Part shown: positions 22,298-29,596 of the stretch, piece by piece | Layout of the letters: each line of letters starts with the position of its first letter | Numbering within the stretch: the stretch's first letter is position 1 | NCBI GenBank assembly: GCA_018060985.1 | Contig: JAGOUZ010000007.1 | Location: forward strand, 1 to 34,694 | Length of the DNA stretch: 34,694 bases | DNA from: Minisyncoccota bacterium | Lineage (GTDB): Bacteria > Patescibacteriota > Minisyncoccia > Phycocordibacterales > SBAW01 | Direction of reading: 5' to 3' | Notes under the pieces: model-generated | Databases searched by the model: none | What the model saw: only the letters and a program-made list of their open reading frames with translations | Told to the model about the DNA's origin: nothing | Made by a program: the position numbers and the translations under genes

Positions 22298-24784
22298 GTG
22301 TTTCTCTCTAAGATTTTTCAGGGTACCCATGCGCTGATTAAGCAGGCCCAGCCTATAGTGGAGGCCGTAAATGCCCTTGAACCTACGCTCGCCAGCCTCT
22401 CAGACGAAGATTTGCGCAAGCAGAGCCATAAGCTTCGTAACCGCTTGGCGGCAGGTGATACGCTCGAGGATATTATGCCTGAGGCATTTGCTTCAGTGCG
22501 CGAGGCGGCACGCCGGACTCTTAAAATACGCCACTTTGATGTGCAGATAATCGGCGGCTATGTGATGCACAAACGCGGCATTGCCGAGATGAAGACCGGC
22601 GAAGGTAAAACGCTTGTCGCTACATTGCCTGCGTATTTGAATGCGCTGCCAAATAAAGGGGTGCACGTCATTACGGTAAATGACTACTTGGCACGCCGCG
22701 ACGCTGTGTGGATGGGGCAGGTGTATGCTGCGCTCGGCATGTCGGTTGGTGTCATTAACCACGACTCATCATTCCGCTACGACGGAAGCCATGTGCAGAA
22801 GGAAGAAGACGAGGCGCGCGACGAGCGCGGGAGCTTCCATGTCTTTCACGAGTTTTTGCGCCCCGCAAAGCGCCGTGAGGCTTACGAAGCAGATATAACC
22901 TACGGTACTAACTCGGAGTTTGGCTTTGATTATCTCCGCGACAATATTTCGTATAAAAAAGAAGACTTACGTCAGCGCGGGTTCAACTTTGCCATTGTCG
23001 ACGAGATTGACTCTATTTTGATCGACGAGGCCCGCACGCCGCTCATTATCTCGGCTCCTACAACGGATTCTGAAGAACTGTATCGTACATTCGCAACGAT
23101 TGCCGGCAAGCTTACTCTCGAGACCGATTACACCGTGGACGAGAAGCGTCGCGCCATACAGCTAACCGATGCTGGTATTAGCCATGCGGAAAAGCTCCTT
23201 GGTATTGAAAACATTTATACCGAGCAGGGTATCAAGTATGTGCACCACCTTGAGACTGCCGTACGTGCCAAAGCACTCTTTATGCGCGACAAGCAGTATG
23301 TGGTGCGCGATGGCGAAGTCGTTATCGTTGATGAGTTCACAGGTCGCATGCAGCCAGGCAGGCGCTGGAGCGAGGGTTTGCACCAGGCCATGGAAGCCAA
23401 AGAAGGCGTGCCGCTTCAAAAAGAGTCGCGCACCTTTGCTTCTATTACCTACCAAAACTACTTCCGTCTCTACGACAAACTTTCGGGTATGACCGGTACG
23501 GCCAAAACCTCAAGCGAGGAATTCTTTAAGGTATACGGCCTTGAGGTGGTGGAGATACCTACCAATAAGGCAGTAGTGCGTAAAGACAATGACGACCTGA
23601 TCTACCAAACCGAACAGGGAAAATTTAAAGCGGTTGCAAGCAAGATAAAAGAGCTTCAGCAGAAGGGTCAGCCAGTACTCGTGGGTACCGTTTCAGTTGA
23701 GAAGAACGAACTACTCTCCGCCTTTTTGAAGGCGCAGGGCGTACCGCATGAAATATTGAACGCTAAAAACCACGAGCGCGAGGGCGAGATCGTCGCGCAG
23801 GCAGGCGAGAAGGGTAAAGTAACCGTAGCAACTAACATGGCAGGTCGCGGTGTCGACATTAAGCTCGGTGGTGCGCTTGCTACGCCAGAGCAGCATGACG
23901 AGGTTAAAAGCCTGGGAGGCTTGTTTGTGCTCGGTACCGAGCGTCACGAGGCGCGCCGCATCGACAACCAGTTGAGAGGCCGCTCTGGCCGTCAGGGCGA
24001 TCCGGGAGAGACACAGTTTTTTGTCTCACTTGAAGACTCGCTCATGCGCGTCTTTGCTTCCGACATGGTTAAAAACATGATGGGACGCTTTGGCATACCG
24101 GAAGACGAGGCAATTCAGAACAAGATGGTAAGCCGCGCGCTCGAAACTGCTCAGACAAAAATTGAAGGATTTAACTTTGACTCCCGCAAACATGTGCTCG
24201 AGTTCGACAACGTGCTCGACCGTCAGCGTAAAGCCGTGTACCAGAAGCGCCGTGCGGTCTTGGTGGGTACTGATGACGAAGTTGAGAGCGTACTCCAAGA
24301 GCTTGCTGCAGAAAGCGAAGAGGCAAAGGCACTTTTGGTTAAAAAAGAAGAAGAGCTGGGCCGTGACGGCCTCCTTGCTACGGCTCGACGCATTGTGCTC
24401 CAAACACTCGACATGCTTTGGGTAGAGCACCTAGAGTCCATGGAATACCTCCGCGGCTCGGTGAACCTCCGTGCGTATGGCCAGCGCGATCCGCTGACCG
24501 AGTACCGTAAAGAGGGTACTGGCATGTACAAACAAATGGAGATGATGGCGGCAAATCAGATTTTTGAGATGATAGAAAAACTTTCTAAAGATCAGGCCGA
24601 CCAAGCAACCTCTTTGGCAGCAACACCACTCCCGCGCCCCATCATTCAACTCCAGGCCTCAGATGTTGGCCAGCAGGAAATTGGCCGTAACGACCCGTGC
24701 CCATGCGGTTCTGGCAAGAAATGGAAAAACTGCGGGCTTAATAATACCGAAGAGCATCAGAAATTAATGGCCGCAAAGGTATAG
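22298..24784 (+). CDS. secA: Preprotein translocase ATPase SecA
   Basis: An 828-residue motor that drives proteins through SecYEG. Walker A is MKTGEGKTL (about 98-106). The Walker B region is VDEIDSILIDEARTPLI (about 234-250). Later landmarks are TGRMQPGRRWSEGLHQA, SGMTGTA, TNMAGRGVDIKLGG, GTERHEARRIDNQLRGRSGRQGDPG and, at the end, RNDPCPCGSGKKWKNCG, the zinc-binding SEC-C tail (Cys near 801, 803 and 812). Between GVINHDSS and ADITYGTN in the first nucleotide domain are about 30 extra residues (near 158-197), rich in charge, compared with the usual short loop. I believe CPR SecA proteins share this, but could not check. The start GTG is set by the N-terminal FLSKIF and the promoter. Confidence 0.97.
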   Translation: MFLSKIFQGTHALIKQAQPIVEAVNALEPTLASLSDEDLRKQSHKLRNRLAAGDTLEDIMPEAFASVREAARRTLKIRHFDVQIIGGYVMHKRGIAEMKTGEGKTLVATLPAYLNALPNKGVHVITVNDYLARRDAVWMGQVYAALGMSVGVINHDSSFRYDGSHVQKEEDEARDERGSFHVFHEFLRPAKRREAYEADITYGTNSEFGFDYLRDNISYKKEDLRQRGFNFAIVDEIDSILIDEARTPLIISAPTTDSEELYRTFATIAGKLTLETDYTVDEKRRAIQLTDAGISHAEKLLGIENIYTEQGIKYVHHLETAVRAKALFMRDKQYVVRDGEVVIVDEFTGRMQPGRRWSEGLHQAMEAKEGVPLQKESRTFASITYQNYFRLYDKLSGMTGTAKTSSEEFFKVYGLEVVEIPTNKAVVRKDNDDLIYQTEQGKFKAVASKIKELQQKGQPVLVGTVSVEKNELLSAFLKAQGVPHEILNAKNHEREGEIVAQAGEKGKVTVATNMAGRGVDIKLGGALATPEQHDEVKSLGGLFVLGTERHEARRIDNQLRGRSGRQGDPGETQFFVSLEDSLMRVFASDMVKNMMGRFGIPEDEAIQNKMVSRALETAQTKIEGFNFDSRKHVLEFDNVLDRQRKAVYQKRRAVLVGTDDEVESVLQELAAESEEAKALLVKKEEELGRDGLLATARRIVLQTLDMLWVEHLESMEYLRGSVNLRAYGQRDPLTEYRKEGTGMYKQMEMMAANQIFEMIEKLSKDQADQATSLAATPLPRPIIQLQASDVGQQEIGRNDPCPCGSGKKWKNCGLNNTEEHQKLMAAKV

Positions 24785-24794
24785 GTTTTTGAGT

Positions 24795-24800
24795 TAGAAT
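24795..24800 (+). promoter_or_regulatory. -10 element of ccdA-like gene
   Basis: TAGAAT ends 6 nt before the GTG at 24807, without an SD. It lies in the 22-nt gap after secA, so the gene has its own start site rather than depending on secA readthrough. Confidence 0.55.
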
Positions 24801-24806
24801 AGTTGA

Positions 24807-25526
24807 GTGACCCCTCTCGACCCACTACTTTTAGCGCCCGCTGCATTTTTGGCGGGCATTTTAATGTTTTTAGCGCCGTGTACGTTGCCCATAGTGCCAG
24901 GCTACTTGGCCTTTATTGCTGGCGGGCAAGGTAGGGTAGTGCGTAACGCAGCTGCGTTTGTACTCGGGTTCTCGGTCATCTTTATACTTCTCGGCGCGTT
25001 TGCAGGCTATCTGGGTGCGTTTATTGGCCCTTGGCGCGAGATTATCGGCCAGGTAGCAGGTGTGATACTGATTATTTTCGGTCTGGTGATGCTGGGCGTG
25101 CGTATCCCAGTGCTTTCTCGGCAAACGAATATCGGCATACCTAAATGGATCTCAATTGGGAGTCCATTTAGTTCAATGCTTATTGGAGTACTGTTTGCAC
25201 TTGGTTGGAGCCCGTGTATCGGGCCAGTGCTAGGCACCGTGCTCCTTTTTGCTTCAACATCATCAACTGCAATACAGGGGGCGGTGCTACTTGGGATCTT
25301 TTCAATCGGTCTCGGCCTACCGTTCTTACTCACTGCCATGGTGCTCGACAAAGCGCAGACAGTTTTTCAGAAATGGGGTAGGGCTGCGAACATTCTTTCT
25401 AAAATTGGTGGTGTCATACTCATTGCACTCGGTATACTGATGTTTATGGGACGCATGGACTTGCTCTTGGCGTGGGGTTTTGAGTTCTTTGATGCTCTCT
25501 ACGAGCCCCTTCTCCCGTACATGTAA
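24807..25526 (+). CDS. ccdA: CcdA/DsbD-type thiol-disulfide membrane transporter
   Basis: A 239-residue protein with six likely membrane helices. APCTLPIVPGY in helix 1 and WSPCIGPVLG in helix 4 carry the paired Cys-Pro motifs typical of CcdA, with inverted-repeat symmetry. The family moves reducing equivalents from cytoplasmic thioredoxin to the outer face of the membrane, for cytochrome c maturation or disulfide isomerisation. There is no fused thioredoxin domain, so a separate partner is needed. No cytochrome genes lie nearby; the native role is more likely disulfide handling of exported proteins. It starts at GTG 24807. Confidence 0.88.
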   Translation: MTPLDPLLLAPAAFLAGILMFLAPCTLPIVPGYLAFIAGGQGRVVRNAAAFVLGFSVIFILLGAFAGYLGAFIGPWREIIGQVAGVILIIFGLVMLGVRIPVLSRQTNIGIPKWISIGSPFSSMLIGVLFALGWSPCIGPVLGTVLLFASTSSTAIQGAVLLGIFSIGLGLPFLLTAMVLDKAQTVFQKWGRAANILSKIGGVILIALGILMFMGRMDLLLAWGFEFFDALYEPLLPYM

Positions 25527-25528
25527 TG

Positions 25529-25537
25529 TGCTACAAT
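25529..25537 (+). promoter_or_regulatory. Extended -10 of the holin-4-like gene
   Basis: TGCTACAAT ends 7 nt before the ATG at 25545; there is no SD. Spacing and sequence match the secA promoter. Confidence 0.65.
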
Positions 25538-25544
25538 ATCTTTT

Positions 25545-25883
25545 ATGTTAATTAGGGCCCTCATTCGTGTGCTCGCCATAGCGGCCACCCTCCTCCTGAT
25601 CTCTCAGTATGTAGACGGAATCTCCGTAGAGAGCTTCTATACAGCGCTCATTGTCTCTGTCATTTGGGGCATCTTTGGTCTTACCATCAAACCCGTACTT
25701 GCTATCCTGACACTCCCGATTACGATTATTACCTTCGGCCTCTTCTCGTTTGTCCTTAACGCTTTCCTATTCTGGTTCCTGGCAAGCTTTGTTCAGGGTT
25801 TTACCATCGACGGCTTTATCCCTGCCCTTGTAGGTTCCGCAATCCTCGCTATTGTGTCCTGGGCACTCCATAAAGTAATGTAG
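25545..25883 (+). CDS. YvlD/phage-holin-4-superfamily membrane protein
   Basis: A 112-residue protein with four membrane helices: IRVLAIAATLLLISQYV, FYTALIVSVIWGIFGLTIKP, ILTLPITIITFGLFSFVLNA and a final helix ending in SWALHKVM. The NxxKPVLxILTLPITIxTxGLF-type segment (here GLTIKPVLAILTLPITI) is typical of the YvlD family, also called phage holin superfamily 4. Despite the name it is usually chromosomal and not lytic; the role is unclear, perhaps envelope stress. It lies 4 nt before obg and is probably co-transcribed with it. Confidence 0.85.
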   Translation: MLIRALIRVLAIAATLLLISQYVDGISVESFYTALIVSVIWGIFGLTIKPVLAILTLPITIITFGLFSFVLNAFLFWFLASFVQGFTIDGFIPALVGSAILAIVSWALHKVM

Positions 25884-25887
25884 CTCT

Positions 25888-26856
25888 GTGGCATTCGTTG
25901 ACGAGCTTACAATTGAAGCAAAAGCAGGAAAAGGAGGGGACGGCGTCGTACGCTGGCTCCACCTTAAGGGTAAGGAGTATTCGGGCCCTTCGGGTGGCAA
26001 CGGAGGTAATGGCGGCGATGTATATATTCGTGGTGTTCGTGACGCCAACCTTCTTGCGCGCTATCGAGGTGAGAAGAAATTCCATGCAGAAAATGGCGAG
26101 GATGGCGGCAATGACTCTATGCACGGAAAGCGTGGCGAGGATAAAGTAATTGACCTGCCTGTAGGCTCGATGGTGCACAATACTGAAACAGGCGAGAAGT
26201 ATGAGCTTCTAGAGCCCGATCAGCAGATTTTAATATTGAAGGGTGGGCGTGGTGGTGCCGGTAACGAAGTTTTTAAGTCATCGGTTAATCAGCATCCAGA
26301 AGAAAGTTTGCCGGGTGCACGTGGCGAAGAGGCACTAATAAAAATCGAGCTGCGTCTTATTGCCGACGCCGGGTTGGTTGGGTTGCCAAATGCAGGTAAG
26401 TCTTCGCTTTTGAATTTTCTTACTGGCGCTCAAGCTAAAGTAGGCTCATACGCATTTACAACGCTCGACCCAAACTTGGGCGCGCTCTACGGGTTGGTTG
26501 TCGCTGACATTCCAGGTTTGATAGAGGGCGCGTCAGAAGGGAAGGGTCTCGGCTTTAAATTCTTGCGACACATCTCGCGTACCCGACTCCTCCTCCACTG
26601 CGTATCGTTGGAGAACGAGGACCCTATGGCTGTATACAAGACAGTACGTGACGAGCTTTCTCGGTTTGACGACGGCTCTCTTGCTAACAAGCCCGAGCTC
26701 ATCGTGCTCACCAAGTCGGACATGAAGACCCCTGAAGAGGTTGAGCAAATCGCTGCTTACTTTAACGAGCTCGGAAAAGAGGTTACTACGGTTACCGTGC
26801 TCGACGACGCATCGGTTAAAGCACTGCAAGACACCATAGTGCGCGCTTTGCGCTAA
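25888..26856 (+). CDS. obg: Obg-family GTPase
   Basis: A 322-residue ribosome-associated GTPase. The Gly-rich Obg fold occupies about 1-155 (GKGGDGVVRWLHLKGKEYSG, GGNGGNGGDV, GGRGGAGNEVFKSS). The G domain has GLPNAGKSS (165-173), the switch TTLDPNLGA, DIPGLIEGASEGKGLG, and LTKSD as G4. The usual NKxD is TKSD here, a tolerated variant in some GTPases. It ends shortly after the G domain, so the C-terminal OCT domain is absent, as in many Obg proteins. It acts in large-subunit assembly. Start GTG 25888 lies 4 nt after the upstream stop with no SD; translation is probably coupled. Confidence 0.95.
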   Translation: MAFVDELTIEAKAGKGGDGVVRWLHLKGKEYSGPSGGNGGNGGDVYIRGVRDANLLARYRGEKKFHAENGEDGGNDSMHGKRGEDKVIDLPVGSMVHNTETGEKYELLEPDQQILILKGGRGGAGNEVFKSSVNQHPEESLPGARGEEALIKIELRLIADAGLVGLPNAGKSSLLNFLTGAQAKVGSYAFTTLDPNLGALYGLVVADIPGLIEGASEGKGLGFKFLRHISRTRLLLHCVSLENEDPMAVYKTVRDELSRFDDGSLANKPELIVLTKSDMKTPEEVEQIAAYFNELGKEVTTVTVLDDASVKALQDTIVRALR

Positions 26857-26858
26857 AC

Positions 26859-26867
26859 TGATAGTAT
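26859..26867 (+). promoter_or_regulatory. Extended -10 of gatB
   Basis: TGATAGTAT ends 9 nt before the ATG at 26877 and begins 2 nt after the obg stop. There is no SD. Confidence 0.65.
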
Positions 26868-26876
26868 CCCTGTTAT

Positions 26877-28271
26877 ATGGCATACTGGCCGACTATCGGA
26901 CTTGAGATTCACGCTGAACTTAAGACGCAGACAAAGATGTTCTGCGCGTGTTTGAATAATCCAGACGAGCCTACTCCTAACAAAAATATCTGCCCGGTGT
27001 GCATGGCGCATCCGGGGACGCTGCCAGTCATAAATAAAGAAGCGGTGCACAAGGTGCTTCTGGTTGGTACCGCACTTGGCGCCACCTTGGCAGACTTTAC
27101 CGAGTTTGACCGCAAGAACTATTTTTACCCAGATATCCCTAAGGGCTACCAACTAAGCCAGTACAAGTACCCGCTCGTCTCGGGGGGCAATCTAAAGGGT
27201 GTGGCGATAACTCGTGTACACCTAGAAGAGGATACAGCCCGCTCTCAGCATATAGGCGAGAAAAGCCTTGTGGACTATAACCGTGCAGGCGTACCCCTTA
27301 TGGAGCTCGTTACCGAGCCGGTTATCCATGATGCCGAGACTGCAGGTGCCTTTGCTCGCGAGCTCCAGCTGCTCCTCCGCACACTTGGGGCAGGGGAGGC
27401 AAATATGGAGAAGGGCGAGATGCGTGTCGAGGCTAATATCTCGATAAGCCCTGACGATACTTTTGGCACTAAAGTAGAGGTAAAAAACCTCAACTCGTTT
27501 AGAAGTGTTGAGCGTGCTATCGCGTTTGAAATTGCTCGGCAGACCAAACTTTTAGATAAAGGCGAGCTGGTCTCGCAAGAGACTCGCGGCTGGGACGAGA
27601 CAAAACAGGAAACATTTTCGCAGCGCAAAAAGGAGTCGAGCCACGACTACCGCTACTTCCCAGATCCGGACCTACCTAAGCTCGCGCTGTCCGAGATCCC
27701 AGAATTTTCTAAAGAATCACTTACAAAGGAACTGCCCGAATTGCCGTGGCAGAAGCGCGAGCGATATGCGTCTCTCGGACTCAAGACGGAAGATGCAGAT
27801 ATGTTCGTTGCAGACGATCGCTTCGGTTCCTTATTTGAAGAGGCAAGCAAACTTGAACCAGGTGCAACTAAGCGTATTGCCAATTACATAAGCTCCGATA
27901 TTGCTGGCTTGGTTGCCAAGGTAGGGGAGCAGGGCTTGCAGAATATTTCCCCAAAAGGACTCGCAACACTTATGGTGCGCGTTTCTAAAAATGAGCTCTC
28001 TTCTCGCGGCGCTAAAGATACGCTCGCAGAAGTATTTACTACAGGTGGCGACATTATTGAAGTCTCAAACAAGTACACCCAGCAAAGCGACACCGGCCAA
28101 CTCGAGGCTGTAGCGCGCGAAATTGCCGCTGCTTATCCACAGGTGGTGGCAGACTATAGAGCGGGTAAAGAAGCAGCACTGCAGTTCCTTATTGGGCAGG
28201 GAATGAAGCAAACAAAGGGTTCTGCGAACCCCGCAGTTCTGAAGGAGGTCTTCACTAAGATTCTCGTCTAG
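26877..28271 (+). CDS. gatB: Asp-tRNA(Asn)/Glu-tRNA(Gln) amidotransferase subunit B
   Basis: A 464-residue protein with all GatB landmarks: PTIGLEIHAELKT, the zinc-site Cys pairs FCAC and CPVC, NYFYPDIPKGYQLSQY, HLEEDTARSQH (the usual HLEEDAGKx region), DYNRAGVPLMELVTEP, GEMRVEANIS, KNLNSFRSVERAI, and SHDYRYFPDPDLP. The C-terminal tRNA-binding GatB/YqeY domain ends FLIGQGMKQTKGSANPAV. With GatA and GatC, which are not in the window, it converts mischarged Glu-tRNA(Gln) or Asp-tRNA(Asn). It phosphorylates the acyl group with ATP and uses ammonia channelled from GatA. It starts at ATG 26877, set by the promoter and the MAYWPTIGLEI start. Confidence 0.97.
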   Translation: MAYWPTIGLEIHAELKTQTKMFCACLNNPDEPTPNKNICPVCMAHPGTLPVINKEAVHKVLLVGTALGATLADFTEFDRKNYFYPDIPKGYQLSQYKYPLVSGGNLKGVAITRVHLEEDTARSQHIGEKSLVDYNRAGVPLMELVTEPVIHDAETAGAFARELQLLLRTLGAGEANMEKGEMRVEANISISPDDTFGTKVEVKNLNSFRSVERAIAFEIARQTKLLDKGELVSQETRGWDETKQETFSQRKKESSHDYRYFPDPDLPKLALSEIPEFSKESLTKELPELPWQKRERYASLGLKTEDADMFVADDRFGSLFEEASKLEPGATKRIANYISSDIAGLVAKVGEQGLQNISPKGLATLMVRVSKNELSSRGAKDTLAEVFTTGGDIIEVSNKYTQQSDTGQLEAVAREIAAAYPQVVADYRAGKEAALQFLIGQGMKQTKGSANPAVLKEVFTKILV

Positions 28272-28284
28272 CACTACACCACAC

Positions 28285-28312
28285 CCCCTCCCTTGCAGGC
28301 ACGGGGGAGGGG
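28285..28312 (+). terminator. G/C hairpin after gatB
   Basis: An 8-bp stem (28285-28292 with 28305-28312, CCCCTCCC with GGGAGGGG) spans a 12-nt loop. It is followed by TATATT rather than a T-run, so it may pause or block transcripts without being a standard terminator. It directly abuts the next promoter. Confidence 0.5.
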
Positions 28313-28318
28313 TATATT
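28313..28318 (+). promoter_or_regulatory. -10 element of the HTH-TM gene
   Basis: TATATT ends 8 nt before the ATG at 28327, directly against the G/C hairpin. There is no SD. Confidence 0.55.
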
Positions 28319-28326
28319 CTATATAT

Positions 28327-29130
28327 ATGGATGAACTAGAAATCGCGGGGCAACGATATCTATCGACAAGGCGTGCTGGTAAAGAGCACAAGTACCATTC
28401 CGATTATATCGGCCAGCTTATACGTGGCGGCAAAGTTGTCGGTAAAAAGGTGGGTCGTTCTTGGTATGTTGAAGCCGCATCTCTGTCAGCATATTTAAAC
28501 GGTGCAGTAAGCGCTCCTGCAGTTGCGATGGAGACCCCCATTGTAAAAGTTACTCCGGTACCAGCGCGCGAAATTGTTCGTGATGTTGTTAAAGAAGAAG
28601 AGGTACCCCAGCAGCCGGTGGAGCAATCTGTAACACAACCAGTTACCGCTGAAGTGCTTGAAGAAAAAATTGAGCAACAGGTGGTAGAAGAAAAGATAGA
28701 AGAGTCGCAAAGTATTCCGGATGCTCCTGTACCAATAAAGATTTCTAAAGAGTCAGTTAGTTTTAATGCAACCCCTGTTCGCCGTGTTCCGCTTGATGAC
28801 GCTCACAAGATTCAGATCAATGCAGCCACAAAGTCGGACGCATACAAATCAGGAGGCCTTCGATATATAAGTGATGACGCGCCAGTGCTGCCCGTGCAAA
28901 CGAAAAAGATCGCGGTAGTAACTAGTGAGGAGGTCCCCGTGTATGAATCAGAATATTTGCCTACAGTGGAGGAAATAAAAAATAATAGAACCGGCGCTCT
29001 CTCGCTCGCAGCGCTCGCCATCGTAGGAATAATTACATTCTCTATTACTGCAGGGGCATCAGTGGCGATAAGTTCTCAGACTATTATTGAAGAAGGGCAG
29101 GTAGCCGGTGCAGGATTCACGCTCAAGTAG
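28327..29130 (+). CDS. Winged-HTH-like protein with C-terminal membrane anchor
   Basis: A 267-residue protein. Residues about 8-58 resemble the excisionase/MerR-type helix-turn-helix: YHSDYIGQLIRGGKVVGKK, then VGRSWYVEAASLSAYL, with the wing Trp. The same pattern opens the giant gene at 29597. A Pro/Val/Glu-rich, acidic linker (about 65-220, including VLEEKIEQQVVEEKIEES) leads to one membrane helix (about 224-250, LSLAALAIVGIITFSITAGA) and a short outer tail. No signal peptide precedes it, so the HTH should stay in the cytoplasm. It may be a membrane-tethered regulator or a structural linker for the surface fibre encoded next; the function is unknown. A terminator closes the gene. Confidence 0.7.
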   Translation: MDELEIAGQRYLSTRRAGKEHKYHSDYIGQLIRGGKVVGKKVGRSWYVEAASLSAYLNGAVSAPAVAMETPIVKVTPVPAREIVRDVVKEEEVPQQPVEQSVTQPVTAEVLEEKIEQQVVEEKIEESQSIPDAPVPIKISKESVSFNATPVRRVPLDDAHKIQINAATKSDAYKSGGLRYISDDAPVLPVQTKKIAVVTSEEVPVYESEYLPTVEEIKNNRTGALSLAALAIVGIITFSITAGASVAISSQTIIEEGQVAGAGFTLK

Positions 29131-29167
29131 CAAAAGTAAACATTCGACATCATTTCTGAAATGAGTC

Positions 29168-29203
29168 AAAAGCTCCCTCCCAAATCGTTGGAGGGAGTTT
29201 TTT
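29168..29203 (+). terminator. Intrinsic terminator after the HTH-TM gene
   Basis: CTCCCTCC (29173-29180) pairs with GGAGGGAG (29190-29197) across a 9-nt loop, followed by six T. Flanking AA/TT and a G-T pair extend the stem. Confidence 0.92.
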
Positions 29204-29596
29204 AAATTTTGATGCACCAATCTATTAAAACTGGCAGTACATATGTTTGTAAATCCCGGTAGATCCTTTAAAAAAATCGACTCGATTAGCCGAGAACTCG
29301 TATGGCCAAGACGAGAACAGCTTATTTAGCAATGAATCTCGGATATCCTTGGCGCAGAAATATCGGGAAAGATTTTTTACACTTTTTTTAAATTTTTTTA
29401 GGTGAAATTTTTCATATTTTATCTCTTGCGTCCTAAAAACCGTTGTTCTGGAACGTTATTTTGCTATTCGTTTTTTGATGAAATTATTCATGCTATCCAC
29501 AGAAAAAAATATTTTTGTCACTGAATGAAAAATTTGTACGTAGAATTATTACTGGAGCAACCGAACTAACTGCAAATATTAAAGCTTTATCGGATC
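29204..29596. other. AT-rich intergenic region before the giant fibre gene
   Basis: These 393 nt hold no convincing gene. They contain long T-runs around 29374-29425, CTATCCACAG near 29491 (one mismatch to a DnaA box) and TAGAAT near 29541 as a possible -10. A 29-codon ATG frame at 29302-29391 (MAKTRTAYLAMNLG...) has no support. The region probably carries the promoter and regulatory sites of the giant gene; its length and AT content are unusual in this compact genome. Confidence 0.5.

Noticed and set aside
25545-25883. Phage holin, hence a prophage
   Set aside because: The YvlD/holin-4 family is usually chromosomal; it lies between ccdA and obg with no phage genes around.
29302-29391. 29-codon ATG frame in the AT-rich gap
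   Set aside because: No promoter at the right distance, no SD and no recognisable composition; expected by chance.
29485-29500. Replication origin at the near-DnaA box (also one near 22031)
   Set aside because: Single near-matches far apart, no cluster of boxes, and no dnaA or dnaN nearby.
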